From JADMIH01 sp035274425 (lineage in GTDB: Bacteria; Chloroflexota; Chloroflexia; QHBQ01; JADMIH01), in the NCBI GenBank assembly GCA_035274425.1, contig DATEOC010000077.1:13618-77617 (forward strand): a stretch of DNA of 64,000 nucleotides. Reading direction: 5' to 3'. Shown piece after piece: positions 27,388-35,186 of this stretch (position 1 is the stretch's first letter; every line of letters begins with the position of its first letter). The position numbers and the translations under genes were made by a program. A model generated the notes under the pieces. It searched no databases and was not told the DNA's origin. It saw nothing but the letters and a program-made list of their open reading frames with translations.

Positions 27388-27679
27388 GTGGCTGCCAGCA
27401 GCGAGCGATGGGAGTTCAAAGTGGGTGTGCCGGTTGAGACCCTTGATGGACTCGATCGGACACCTCAAGAAAGTAGTCGTGAACCCCGGTGATGGCCGGG
27501 TGACGGCTCTGGTTGTCCCGCATGCGGGTCTCCCTTCCCGGGACTTTGTCATCCCTGTGGAAGCTGTCGAATCGGCAACCGATTTTGTCGTCCGGCTGAA
27601 GTTCACCAAAGAGCAAGTTGAGGCCCAGCACCGGACCAGGATTGGCAGCCACCTGTTCCATACAGGCGCGAAGATATAG
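27388..27679 (+). pseudogene. PRC-barrel domain protein gene with a 1-base frameshift
   Basis: GTG 27388 after GGGAGG opens a frame encoding WEFKVGVPVETLDG, the standard start of a PRC-barrel. It then runs out of frame. The next frame continues the same domain with IGHLKKVVVNPGDGRVTALVV and SRDFVIPVEAVESA, to TAG 27677. Removing one base at about 27450 gives TLDGSIGHLKK and restores a single 96-residue domain like those in the two PRC/BON proteins downstream. Either the gene is freshly inactivated or the sequence carries an error. PRC-barrels mediate protein or RNA contacts; the function here is unknown. Confidence 0.75.
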
Positions 27680-27760
27680 CCCTCGATATGAGGCGTGACC
27701 AGGCAGCAGCCTATAAAGCGGGATCCTTATAGACACTACTGAGTTAGGCAAAGGGTATAC

Positions 27761-28735
27761 ATGGATTTCAAAGACTACTACCAGATACTTGGCGTCTCGC
27801 CTGATGCCACCGAAAAAGAGATCAAGCAAACCTTCCGCAAGCTGGCGCGGCAGTATCACCCTGACGTCAACCCTGGGGACAAATCAGCCGAAGGGAAATT
27901 CAAGGAGGTAAATGAAGCTTACCAGGTATTATCCGACGCGGAGCAGCGCAAGAAGTACGATGCAATGCGTGCGGAGTACCAGCAGTGGCAGAAGATGGGT
28001 GGTCGCAGGCAAGGGCAGGACTTCGACTATAGCTCATGGGCTGCCCAGCCGGGCGAAGTGTCGGGCGTGCGGTACAGCGCGGAAGACCTCGAAGACCTAT
28101 TCGGCGGCGACAGCCCCTTCTCCGATTTCTTCACGTCAAGCTTTGGCGGAGCGCGAGCGAGCTGGTCAGGGCAAGGTGGAAGGGCTGGTGCTGCCTCACG
28201 CCCTCGAAGAGGACGGGACCTTGAGCACGAAGTCGAGATCACGCTTGAGGAAGCCTTCCATGGCGCCTCTCGCCTCCTCCAGATAGGGGATCGTCGCATC
28301 GAGGCAAAAATACCACCTGGGGTAGATACCGGCTCGCGGATACGGCTGGCGGGCCAGGGAGAGCCGGGGCGCAACGGGGGCGAAGCGGGCGACATCTACC
28401 TGGTTGTTCGCGTCTTGCCTCACCCAACCTTCGAGAGGCAAGGGGACGACCTCTACGTAGAGGCGCCGGTAGACATATATACGGCGGCGCTGGGTGGAGA
28501 GGTACGAGTGCCCACCCTGGATGGGGCGGTGATGCTCAAGATACCTCCCCGCACCCAGTCAGGTAGAAGCTTCCGCGTGCGGGGCAAGGGGATGCCAAAG
28601 CGGGGCGACCGCAAGAATCGAGGCGATTTGTACGCACGCATCAACCTGGTCTTACCGGAACCCCTCACTGAGCGCGAACTGGAAGCATTTCGCGAATTGG
28701 CCGCAGCACGACGAGGCGCAGAGGCGCGTGCATAG
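27761..28735 (+). CDS. DnaJ-class cochaperone (CbpA-like, no zinc finger)
   Basis: This 324-residue J-protein stimulates DnaK ATPase activity. The J domain (residues 1-70) has YYQILGVSPDAT and the essential HPD in RQYHPDVNPGD. A Gly/Phe-poor linker follows, then two C-terminal substrate-binding domains (LEHEVEITLEEAFHGASR, IPPGVDTGSRIRLAGQGEPG, GDLYVEAPVDIYTAALGGEV). The CxxCxGxG zinc repeats of true DnaJ are absent, so it is a class B (CbpA-like) protein. It lies in the dnaK-grpE cluster and is followed 15 bp later by a CbpM-like gene, a pairing that supports the CbpA assignment. Confidence 0.93.
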   Translation: MDFKDYYQILGVSPDATEKEIKQTFRKLARQYHPDVNPGDKSAEGKFKEVNEAYQVLSDAEQRKKYDAMRAEYQQWQKMGGRRQGQDFDYSSWAAQPGEVSGVRYSAEDLEDLFGGDSPFSDFFTSSFGGARASWSGQGGRAGAASRPRRGRDLEHEVEITLEEAFHGASRLLQIGDRRIEAKIPPGVDTGSRIRLAGQGEPGRNGGEAGDIYLVVRVLPHPTFERQGDDLYVEAPVDIYTAALGGEVRVPTLDGAVMLKIPPRTQSGRSFRVRGKGMPKRGDRKNRGDLYARINLVLPEPLTERELEAFRELAAARRGAEARA

Positions 28736-28750
28736 CTCCTGGAGATAAAA

Positions 28751-29056
28751 ATGGCAGAAACAAATCATCCAATTCCGCAGGTTCTTGGGCAAAGCCCAAT
28801 TCAGGCACTCCGCACTCCGTACTCAGAAGAGGCCGAGCAGCGCCGAGCGCGAAGGCTGGCGGAGGAGTTGGGCATCAACCCTCCGGGCGTCCAGGTGGTT
28901 CTACGCCTACGCCGCCAGGTGGTGGAGCTCCAAACGCGGGTGCAGCAACTTGAAGGGGAGCTGAAGACGGAGCGAACGCGCACCGAGACACGCTTTGTCC
29001 AGTACAGGCGTGAGTATCGCGAAGCAATATGGGAAGACGCACCTCCTGAATTGTAA
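28751..29056 (+). CDS. CbpM-like coiled-coil protein
   Basis: This 101-residue protein contains LGINPPGVQVVLRLRRQVVELQ followed by a coiled coil. That matches the end of MerR-like CbpM/HspR proteins, where a short helix leads into the dimerisation coil. The N-terminal helix-turn-helix of those families is missing and replaced by a Pro-rich stretch. It starts 15 bp after the J-protein gene with a GGAG ribosome site, so the two are probably translated together. CbpM inhibits CbpA by binding its J domain, and a similar modulating role is the best inference. DNA binding looks unlikely. Confidence 0.6.
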   Translation: MAETNHPIPQVLGQSPIQALRTPYSEEAEQRRARRLAEELGINPPGVQVVLRLRRQVVELQTRVQQLEGELKTERTRTETRFVQYRREYREAIWEDAPPEL

Positions 29057-29122
29057 ATTCTGAATTCTCAGTTGGAAAGCATTTGAAAATTCGAAATTGG
29101 ATCCTAGCGACAAGGAGGATAT

Positions 29123-30484
29123 ATGAATCTTGAGTTCAAAATAGGCACCCCCGTATTCAGTCGTGAGGGAGAGGCCGGGCGGCTGAAGTATCTCGTGGTA
29201 GACCCGGAGGACAAGACGATAACCGGCTTGATTGTCGAGCGAGGGAAGCTTCTGCACAAAGATGTGGTCGTGCCCGTGAGCTGGGTAGAGAAGGCCGACG
29301 AGCAAGGCGTCGTACTGGACGCCTATCTGCCTGAGTTGGAGACGATGCCGGAATACCGGGAAGTAGAATATCTCGCACCGGACCCTACTTCGCCCCCGAT
29401 TGCCGGGCACCCGCCTGCTGAAACGCGGGTCTGGATCGGGCCATATTATGGCGTCGTTCGGCCTCCCAGCGAATTGGGGATGCAAACCGAGCGTCCGCAG
29501 GTGTTGCACCGGGGGCGGCTTGGTATTACCGAGGATGAAGTGGTGGTCCGGCGAGGCCAACCTGTCTTTACCAACGACGGGCAGCGCGTCGCCACTCTCG
29601 ATCACGTGCTCGTGGATAAAGAAACACACCGCATTAAGCACCTGGTAGTCCACCGGGGCCAGTGGCTACAACGAGGGGAGGACCTTATCGTGCCCGCTGA
29701 TGCAGTGTCCGTCATCTCGGACCAGGACATCCGCTTGAGCCTGAGCCGAGACGATCTGAACGGGCTAGCCCGCTATCGCCCGCCCATGGACGACACGCAA
29801 CTGGAAGGAGTCATCACCAGAGGCTTGCAGACGCAACCAGAAACGAAAGGCCAGAACCTGAATGTGCAGGTTGACCGTGGCCTAGTGCGGTTGTTCGGTG
29901 AGGTATCTGATGCCGTATCCTCGGCAGCATCCTCCATAGCAAAGAGGATACAGGGTGTCATCGGGGTAGAGGACCGCACTGAACGGCCCAGGAACGCGGG
30001 CCCCAGCGGTAGAGCATCGAGTGGCGACGACAGCGCTACCGGCGCTCAGATTACTGACGCCTTCCGAAGCCCATTGAAAGAGGACCTGTCGGACGTGCGC
30101 GTGCAAGTAGATAAGGGTGTCGCGCATCTGAGTGGCTCTACGCGCAACGTCGCGGGCAAAGCGTTGGCCGGACAGATAGCCGGCGCTGTGCCCGGCGTCC
30201 GCTCAGTAGTAAACGACATCCAGCCTGATAGCATAGTCCGCGCGCGAGTCGAGGCGGCACTGGCCCATGACCCGATGACGGCGCTCGCGTCCATTGATGT
30301 GATTGCCCGGTCAGGAGTGATTACTCTGCTCGGAAGGGTGACTTCACCTGAGGTGAAGGAGGCGGCAGAGCAGATAGCTCGTTCGACAGCAGGCGTGGCA
30401 GCCGTACTCAATGAGCTAGAAGTCCGCCCACCGCCAGACGATGTGCCTGCTCCTATTCCGGTCGCAATCAGGTTACCGGGCTAA
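29123..30484 (+). CDS. PRC-barrel and BON domain protein
   Basis: This 453-residue soluble protein has two PRC-barrels, near residues 3-75 (KIGTPVFSREGEAGRLKYLV) and 125-215 (GQPVFTNDGQRVATLDHVLV). Three BON-type domains follow, near 228-275, 310-365 and 370-438 (VQVDKGVAHLSGSTRNVAGK; VEAALAHDPMTALASIDV). There is no signal peptide. BON domains bind membranes or polymers and occur in osmotic-stress proteins such as OsmY. AAGGAGGATAT precedes ATG 29123. Within the heat-shock cluster it probably serves envelope or polymer stress, but no precise function can be given. Confidence 0.8.
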   Translation: MNLEFKIGTPVFSREGEAGRLKYLVVDPEDKTITGLIVERGKLLHKDVVVPVSWVEKADEQGVVLDAYLPELETMPEYREVEYLAPDPTSPPIAGHPPAETRVWIGPYYGVVRPPSELGMQTERPQVLHRGRLGITEDEVVVRRGQPVFTNDGQRVATLDHVLVDKETHRIKHLVVHRGQWLQRGEDLIVPADAVSVISDQDIRLSLSRDDLNGLARYRPPMDDTQLEGVITRGLQTQPETKGQNLNVQVDRGLVRLFGEVSDAVSSAASSIAKRIQGVIGVEDRTERPRNAGPSGRASSGDDSATGAQITDAFRSPLKEDLSDVRVQVDKGVAHLSGSTRNVAGKALAGQIAGAVPGVRSVVNDIQPDSIVRARVEAALAHDPMTALASIDVIARSGVITLLGRVTSPEVKEAAEQIARSTAGVAAVLNELEVRPPPDDVPAPIPVAIRLPG

Positions 30485-30529
30485 CATCCCGGTCATCCGT
30501 CGTCCGTCGTCCACAAGGAGACTGTGCTT

Positions 30530-33139
30530 ATGAGTTTCAACATCAATCGTTTCACGGAGAAGTCGCAGGAAGCGCTGGTCGCCGCGCAGCAACTGGCAGA
30601 GAGCCTCAACCATAGCCAGGTTGAGCCGGAGCATCTCCTGGCGGCGCTGTTGCAGCAGCCGGAAGGTATCGTGCCCCAGGTGCTCCAAAGAATAGGCGCG
30701 AACCCACAGTCGTTGCTTCAGATGATAGAGGCCGAGCTAAATAAACTGCCCAAGGTCACGGGCAGCGGCACGCAGGTCGGGATTTCATCCAGGCTGCGGC
30801 AGGTACTGGTGCGCGCCCACGATGAGATCCAACAATTCCGCGACGACTATGTGAGCACCGAGCACCTGCTCCTTGCGCTCTTGCAATCAGCAGGTGGGGC
30901 CACCTCCAAAATCCTACAGAGCGCGGGCGTTTCGCGTGACCAGGTGCTACAGGTCCTGGCCGACCTGAGGGGAAAGCAGCGTGTAACCAGCCAGAACCCG
31001 GAGAGTACCTTCGCTGCCCTGGAGAAGTACGGGCGTGACCTCACCCAATTAGCTCGCGAAGGCAATCTAGACCCAGTGATAGGGCGAGACGAGGAGGTGC
31101 GGCGCGTCATGCAGATATTGTCGCGCCGCACCAAGAACAACCCGGTGCTCATAGGGGAGCCCGGCGTCGGAAAAACCGCGATAGTGGAGGGGCTGGCTCA
31201 ACGTATCGTGCGCGGTGACGTGCCGGAAGCCCTCAAAAACAAGCGTGTGGTCTCCCTCGACATGGGTGCGCTCATCGCCGGTGCGAAGTACCGGGGCGAG
31301 TTTGAGGAGCGCCTCAAAGCCGTCCTCAAGGAAATCCAGGAGTCGGAGGACATCATCCTCTTTATTGACGAGCTTCATACAGTCGTTGGCGCTGGAGCGG
31401 CTGAGGGTGCTATGGATGCGTCCAATATGCTAAAGCCGCTGCTGGCGCGAGGTGAGTTGCATCTGATCGGCGCTACCACCCTGGACGAGTACGGGAAGCA
31501 CATCGAAAAGGATGCCGCATTGGAGCGGCGCTTCCAGCCCGTCTTTGTTGGCGAGCCTTCGGTCGAAGATACGATCTCAATACTGCGCGGCCTGAAGGAG
31601 CGCTACGAAACGCATCACGGCGTCCGCATCACCGACGGTGCCATCATCGCGGCGGCTACCCTCAGCGACCGCTATATCACCGACCGCTTCCTGCCTGACA
31701 AGGCAATTGATTTGATAGATGAGGCAGCTGCCCGGCTCCGCCTGGAAATCACCAGCGACCCGGCTGAACTGGACGAGATCAAGCGGCGCATCATGCAGCT
31801 GGAGATAGAGCGCGAGGCCCTCAAGAAAGAGAAAGACGAGGCCAGCCGAGAGCGACTCAAGAAACTGGAAAAAGAGCTGGCCGACTTGAGTGAGCGCAGG
31901 CGCGGGTTAGACGCCCGCTTACAGAGAGAACGTGAACTGCTGGATAAAGTAACGCAGCTAAAGGAGCAGATTGACCAGGCTCGCGTAGAGATCGAACGCT
32001 CCCAACGCAGCCAGGACTGGGAGCGAGCCGCTCAGTTGCAGTACAGCGAGCTGCCGCGCCTTGAAGAAGAGATGAAGCAGGCAGAGTCCCAGCTCCAGGA
32101 GATGCAGAAACAGGGCGGCGTCTTACTCAAGCAGGAAGTTGACGGCGAGGACATTGCGGAAGTGGTCGGCAGGTGGACGGGCATACCTGTCTCCAAGCTG
32201 TTAGAAGGAGAGATGGCAAAGCTCATCCAGATGGAAGTCCGCATACACGAACGACTAGTGGACCAGGAGGAGGCAGTGCAGGCGGTGGCCGATGCGGTGC
32301 GCCGCGCTCGCGCAGGTATGCAGGACCCTAACAGGCCAATCGGCTCATTCCTCTTCCTGGGGCCGACAGGTGTGGGCAAGACGGAACTGGCAAGGGCGCT
32401 CGCCGAGTTCCTCTTCGACGACGAGCAAGCAATGATACGGCTCGACATGAGTGAGTACCAGGAGCGCCATACCGTCGCCCGGCTCATTGGGGCGCCCCCG
32501 GGTTACGTCGGTTATGAGGAAGGAGGACAGCTTACCGAGGCGGTGCGCAGACGCCCATACGCGGTGGTGCTATTCGACGAGATCGAGAAGGCCCATCCCG
32601 AAGTATTCAACGTGCTTCTACAACTCCTCGATGATGGCCGCCTCACCGATGGGCAGGGGCGCGTCGTCAGCTTCCGAAACACCGTCATCATCATGACCTC
32701 TAACATCGGCAGCCAGTGGATCAAGGAGCTAGGTCCGGAGCGCGCTCGCGATTTGGTCATGGATGAATTGAACAAGCACTTCCGCCCCGAGTTCCTGAAC
32801 CGCATTGACGAGATTATCATCTTCCGCGCCTTATCGCGTGAGGACCTTGGCCAGGTCGTTGACATCCAGCTCCGCAATTTACAGAAGGTCCTTGCACACC
32901 GGCGCATCACCCTTGAGCTGACGGATGCAGCCAAGCAGAGGTTGGGGGATGAGGGATACGACCCGGTATATGGCGCTCGCCCGCTCAAACGGGTAATCCA
33001 GAAACGAATACAGAACCGCCTCGCCCTCAAGGCCCTTAAAGGTGAAATCAAAGACGGTGATCACGTAGTGGTAGATGTGACCCCGGATGGGGAGTTCGAG
33101 TTCCGTACGCAACCCGTTCCAGAAGCGGTCCCGGCATAG
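30530..33139 (+). CDS. clpB: Disaggregase ClpB
   Basis: This 869-residue AAA+ chaperone extracts proteins from aggregates together with DnaK. In order: N-domain with two Clp repeats (residues 1-150); first AAA+ module with GEPGVGKTAIVEGL and the Walker B region ILFIDELHT; coiled-coil middle domain (about 405-530, EREALKKEKDEASRERLKKL), which distinguishes ClpB from ClpA/C; second AAA+ module with GPTGVGKTELARAL and VVLFDEIEKAHPEV. ATG 30530 lies eight bases after AAGGAG; GTG 30524 is a less likely start. Length is normal. It completes the DnaK-DnaJ-GrpE-ClpB refolding set in one cluster. Confidence 0.97.
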   Translation: MSFNINRFTEKSQEALVAAQQLAESLNHSQVEPEHLLAALLQQPEGIVPQVLQRIGANPQSLLQMIEAELNKLPKVTGSGTQVGISSRLRQVLVRAHDEIQQFRDDYVSTEHLLLALLQSAGGATSKILQSAGVSRDQVLQVLADLRGKQRVTSQNPESTFAALEKYGRDLTQLAREGNLDPVIGRDEEVRRVMQILSRRTKNNPVLIGEPGVGKTAIVEGLAQRIVRGDVPEALKNKRVVSLDMGALIAGAKYRGEFEERLKAVLKEIQESEDIILFIDELHTVVGAGAAEGAMDASNMLKPLLARGELHLIGATTLDEYGKHIEKDAALERRFQPVFVGEPSVEDTISILRGLKERYETHHGVRITDGAIIAAATLSDRYITDRFLPDKAIDLIDEAAARLRLEITSDPAELDEIKRRIMQLEIEREALKKEKDEASRERLKKLEKELADLSERRRGLDARLQRERELLDKVTQLKEQIDQARVEIERSQRSQDWERAAQLQYSELPRLEEEMKQAESQLQEMQKQGGVLLKQEVDGEDIAEVVGRWTGIPVSKLLEGEMAKLIQMEVRIHERLVDQEEAVQAVADAVRRARAGMQDPNRPIGSFLFLGPTGVGKTELARALAEFLFDDEQAMIRLDMSEYQERHTVARLIGAPPGYVGYEEGGQLTEAVRRRPYAVVLFDEIEKAHPEVFNVLLQLLDDGRLTDGQGRVVSFRNTVIIMTSNIGSQWIKELGPERARDLVMDELNKHFRPEFLNRIDEIIIFRALSREDLGQVVDIQLRNLQKVLAHRRITLELTDAAKQRLGDEGYDPVYGARPLKRVIQKRIQNRLALKALKGEIKDGDHVVVDVTPDGEFEFRTQPVPEAVPA

Positions 33140-33142
33140 GAA

Positions 33143-33198
33143 TTTTGAATTCTCAATTTTGAATTGGGAAAAAGCAATTCAAAATTGAGAATTCAAAA
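33143..33198. repeat. Perfect 24-bp inverted repeat after clpB
   Basis: TTTTGAATTCTCAATTTTGA plus four further bases are matched exactly by the reverse complement after an 8-base loop (GGAAAAAG). It begins three bases after the clpB stop. Words such as AATTCAAAATT recur at 27330-27360 and 29055-29100. It could form a strong RNA hairpin, without a classical T tract. Confidence 0.9.
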
Positions 33199-33226
33199 CT
33201 CAAAATTGACCAGAAGGAGGCAACAA

Positions 33227-33805
33227 ATGATTGACGTAGTTACCGTATCCGCTCGTAATTGGTGGTTGTTTGTACTACGGGGAGCACTGGCGGTGCTCTT
33301 CGCAATGCTGGCCCTCTTTTGGCCCAGCTTGGCCATTGAGGCGTTAGTTCTCCTCTTTGGCGCCTACGCGCTCGTAGATGGCGTCTTCGCGGTTGCCGCT
33401 GGCCTTGAGAGGATAGGAAAGCAGAAATACTGGTGGGCACTGGTCATCCAGGGATTACTCGGCATAGCAACCGGCATCATCACTTTCCTCTGGCCCGGTA
33501 TTACCGCGTTGGTGCTGTTGACCTTCATAGGAGTGTGGGCCACTATCACAGGCGTGATGGAGGTAGTCGCGGCCGTCCAGTTGCGTAAAGAGATCGAAGA
33601 CGAATGGCTATTGGGCATCAGCGGCGTAGTATCGGTGCTCTTCGGCCTCTACGTCCTGATCTTCCCCGGCTTAGGCGCACTCTCTCTCATCTGGCTCATA
33701 GCCACTTACGCATTCATAATCGGCATCTTGCTGATAATCCTCGGCTTCCGCTTGCGAAGCTGGCAGCAAGGCTCCGGTAGGGCAGCAGCACCACGTCCAA
33801 TCTAG
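33227..33805 (+). CDS. HdeD family (DUF308) acid-resistance-type membrane protein
   Basis: This 192-residue integral membrane protein has about six hydrophobic helices in three similar hairpins (VLRGALAVLFAMLALFWPSL, LLGIATGIITFLWPGI, GVVSVLFGLYVLIFPGLG). Repeated FWPG/FPG turns are typical of HdeD-type DUF308 proteins. ATG 33227 is chosen because AGAAGGAGGCAACAA precedes it; the frame is open 63 bases further upstream, but only through repeat sequence. HdeD aids acid resistance in enteric bacteria and also occurs in heat-resistance loci with Hsp20 and Clp ATPases, as here. Confidence 0.88.
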   Translation: MIDVVTVSARNWWLFVLRGALAVLFAMLALFWPSLAIEALVLLFGAYALVDGVFAVAAGLERIGKQKYWWALVIQGLLGIATGIITFLWPGITALVLLTFIGVWATITGVMEVVAAVQLRKEIEDEWLLGISGVVSVLFGLYVLIFPGLGALSLIWLIATYAFIIGILLIILGFRLRSWQQGSGRAAAPRPI

Positions 33806-33806
33806 A

Positions 33807-33853
33807 GACGAAGGACGAAGGACGAAAGACGAAAGACGAAAGACGATAGACGC
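33807..33853. repeat. Tandem heptads (GACGAAG/GACGAAA)
   Basis: About seven heptads, GACGAAG twice, then GACGAAA three times, GACGATA and a decayed copy, directly follow the HdeD-type gene. At 33873-33896 a second heptad type (CACGTTT/CACGCAT) appears, matching the repeats at 47837-47875 in opposite orientation. Confidence 0.85.
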
Positions 33854-33920
33854 TGAGTTTGCGCGATACTCTCACGCATCACGTTTCACGTTTCAGTCCG
33901 TCCTGACATAAGGAGGAAAT

Positions 33921-35123
33921 ATGACGTCTCAAGCCACGGGCGAGCAGGCGGCTCCGCCCCAGTCCTCGGATTCTGCCTCGCAGGACACCGACGCTCGTGC
34001 TTTGCGAGGTATCCGAGTCAAGGTACGCATCGGTAGCAGAGTCGTGGGACCGGATGGTGATGAGCAGATTGGCACGGTAGAGAAGGTGGTTATCAGCCCT
34101 AAGACCCGTGAGGTAACCCACCTGTTGGTCCATCGTGGGCCATTGCGTCTCCTCCACAATGATGTGATGGTCCCTATCGCCGCGGTCAGTGCCGCCAGCG
34201 AAGCCACCGTGCGGTTGAGCGCGCCCGTTGATATGTTGAACCGCATGGCCGGACACGACGAGCGGGATTACATTACCCCGGCTGCGAAGTGGGAACCTCC
34301 AGGGGTATATAAGCGGGATGATGTGCTCTTTGCCTTGCCGCCAGCGAGTCCGGCGACGGCTCTGTACACGCCACCTCCACTCGTATCCCGCAGCGAAGGC
34401 CGCACCGAGGAGACGCAGACCGAGCCTGAAGGCGTGGTGATAGGCACCGACACGAAAGTAGAAGCCGCCGATGGCCCAATCGGCAGCATAGACCGAGTGC
34501 TGTTAGACCCGGATACCGGGCGAGTCACCCACTTTGTGGTGCGTAAGGGGCAATTCCTGACGAAGCATGTGCTCGTCCCGGTTGACTGGGCGGCAGAGAT
34601 CACACCTGAGAGGATCAGCCTGGCGGTCGATAGGGAGCAGTTAGCCTACCTACCTGAGTACAGGCCCGATGACGAGATTGCACAGGGGGTGTTTGACGCA
34701 CTCAAATCCTACCCTCCGCTTCGGAGGCTTCTGCACGGGGTCGCGTCGTATGACCCGCCTCTCTCCCGCTTCGAGGAGGACACAGTACGAGTGATGGTGC
34801 AGGATGGCGTGGTCACACTTGAGGGGGTAGTCCAGACTGGCGGGCACGCCAGCATGGCCGCATGGTTGGCGCAACAGGTGCCGGGAGTGCGGCAGGTTCG
34901 TAATCTCCTCGTGGCGGACGAAGACCTGGAGATTGCTGTGGCGAGCGCGTTGAGTAAGGACGAGCGCACCAGGCAAGTGCGAGCAAGAGTGGAATCTAAT
35001 ATGGGGATCATCAGCCTGATAGGGCTGGCCCCATCTGAGGAGGCGCGTATCGCTGCCGAGAAAGTAGCGTCCGATGTGCTGGGAGTACGCAGGGTAGTAA
35101 ACAAACTATCCCTGAATGCATAG
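33921..35123 (+). CDS. PRC-barrel and BON domain protein (second copy)
   Basis: This 400-residue protein repeats the plan of the one at 29123. A Ser/Gln-rich N-terminus is followed by PRC-barrels near residues 30-105 (VRIGSRVVGPDGDEQIGTVEKVV) and 170-240 (VIGTDTKVEAADGPIGSIDRVLL). Two BON-like domains follow, near 255-330 (VRVMVQDGVVTLEGVVQTGG) and 335-400. There is no signal peptide or membrane helix. AAGGAGGAAAT precedes ATG 33921. The two genes plus the frameshifted PRC gene at 27388 suggest duplication within the cluster. The biochemical role is unknown. Confidence 0.8.
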   Translation: MTSQATGEQAAPPQSSDSASQDTDARALRGIRVKVRIGSRVVGPDGDEQIGTVEKVVISPKTREVTHLLVHRGPLRLLHNDVMVPIAAVSAASEATVRLSAPVDMLNRMAGHDERDYITPAAKWEPPGVYKRDDVLFALPPASPATALYTPPPLVSRSEGRTEETQTEPEGVVIGTDTKVEAADGPIGSIDRVLLDPDTGRVTHFVVRKGQFLTKHVLVPVDWAAEITPERISLAVDREQLAYLPEYRPDDEIAQGVFDALKSYPPLRRLLHGVASYDPPLSRFEEDTVRVMVQDGVVTLEGVVQTGGHASMAAWLAQQVPGVRQVRNLLVADEDLEIAVASALSKDERTRQVRARVESNMGIISLIGLAPSEEARIAAEKVASDVLGVRRVVNKLSLNA

Positions 35124-35186
35124 CCTTGATTGCATCCAATAGAAGAGGGGCAGATGTCTATCGCCCTTCGTCCTTAAAGGAGCCTT

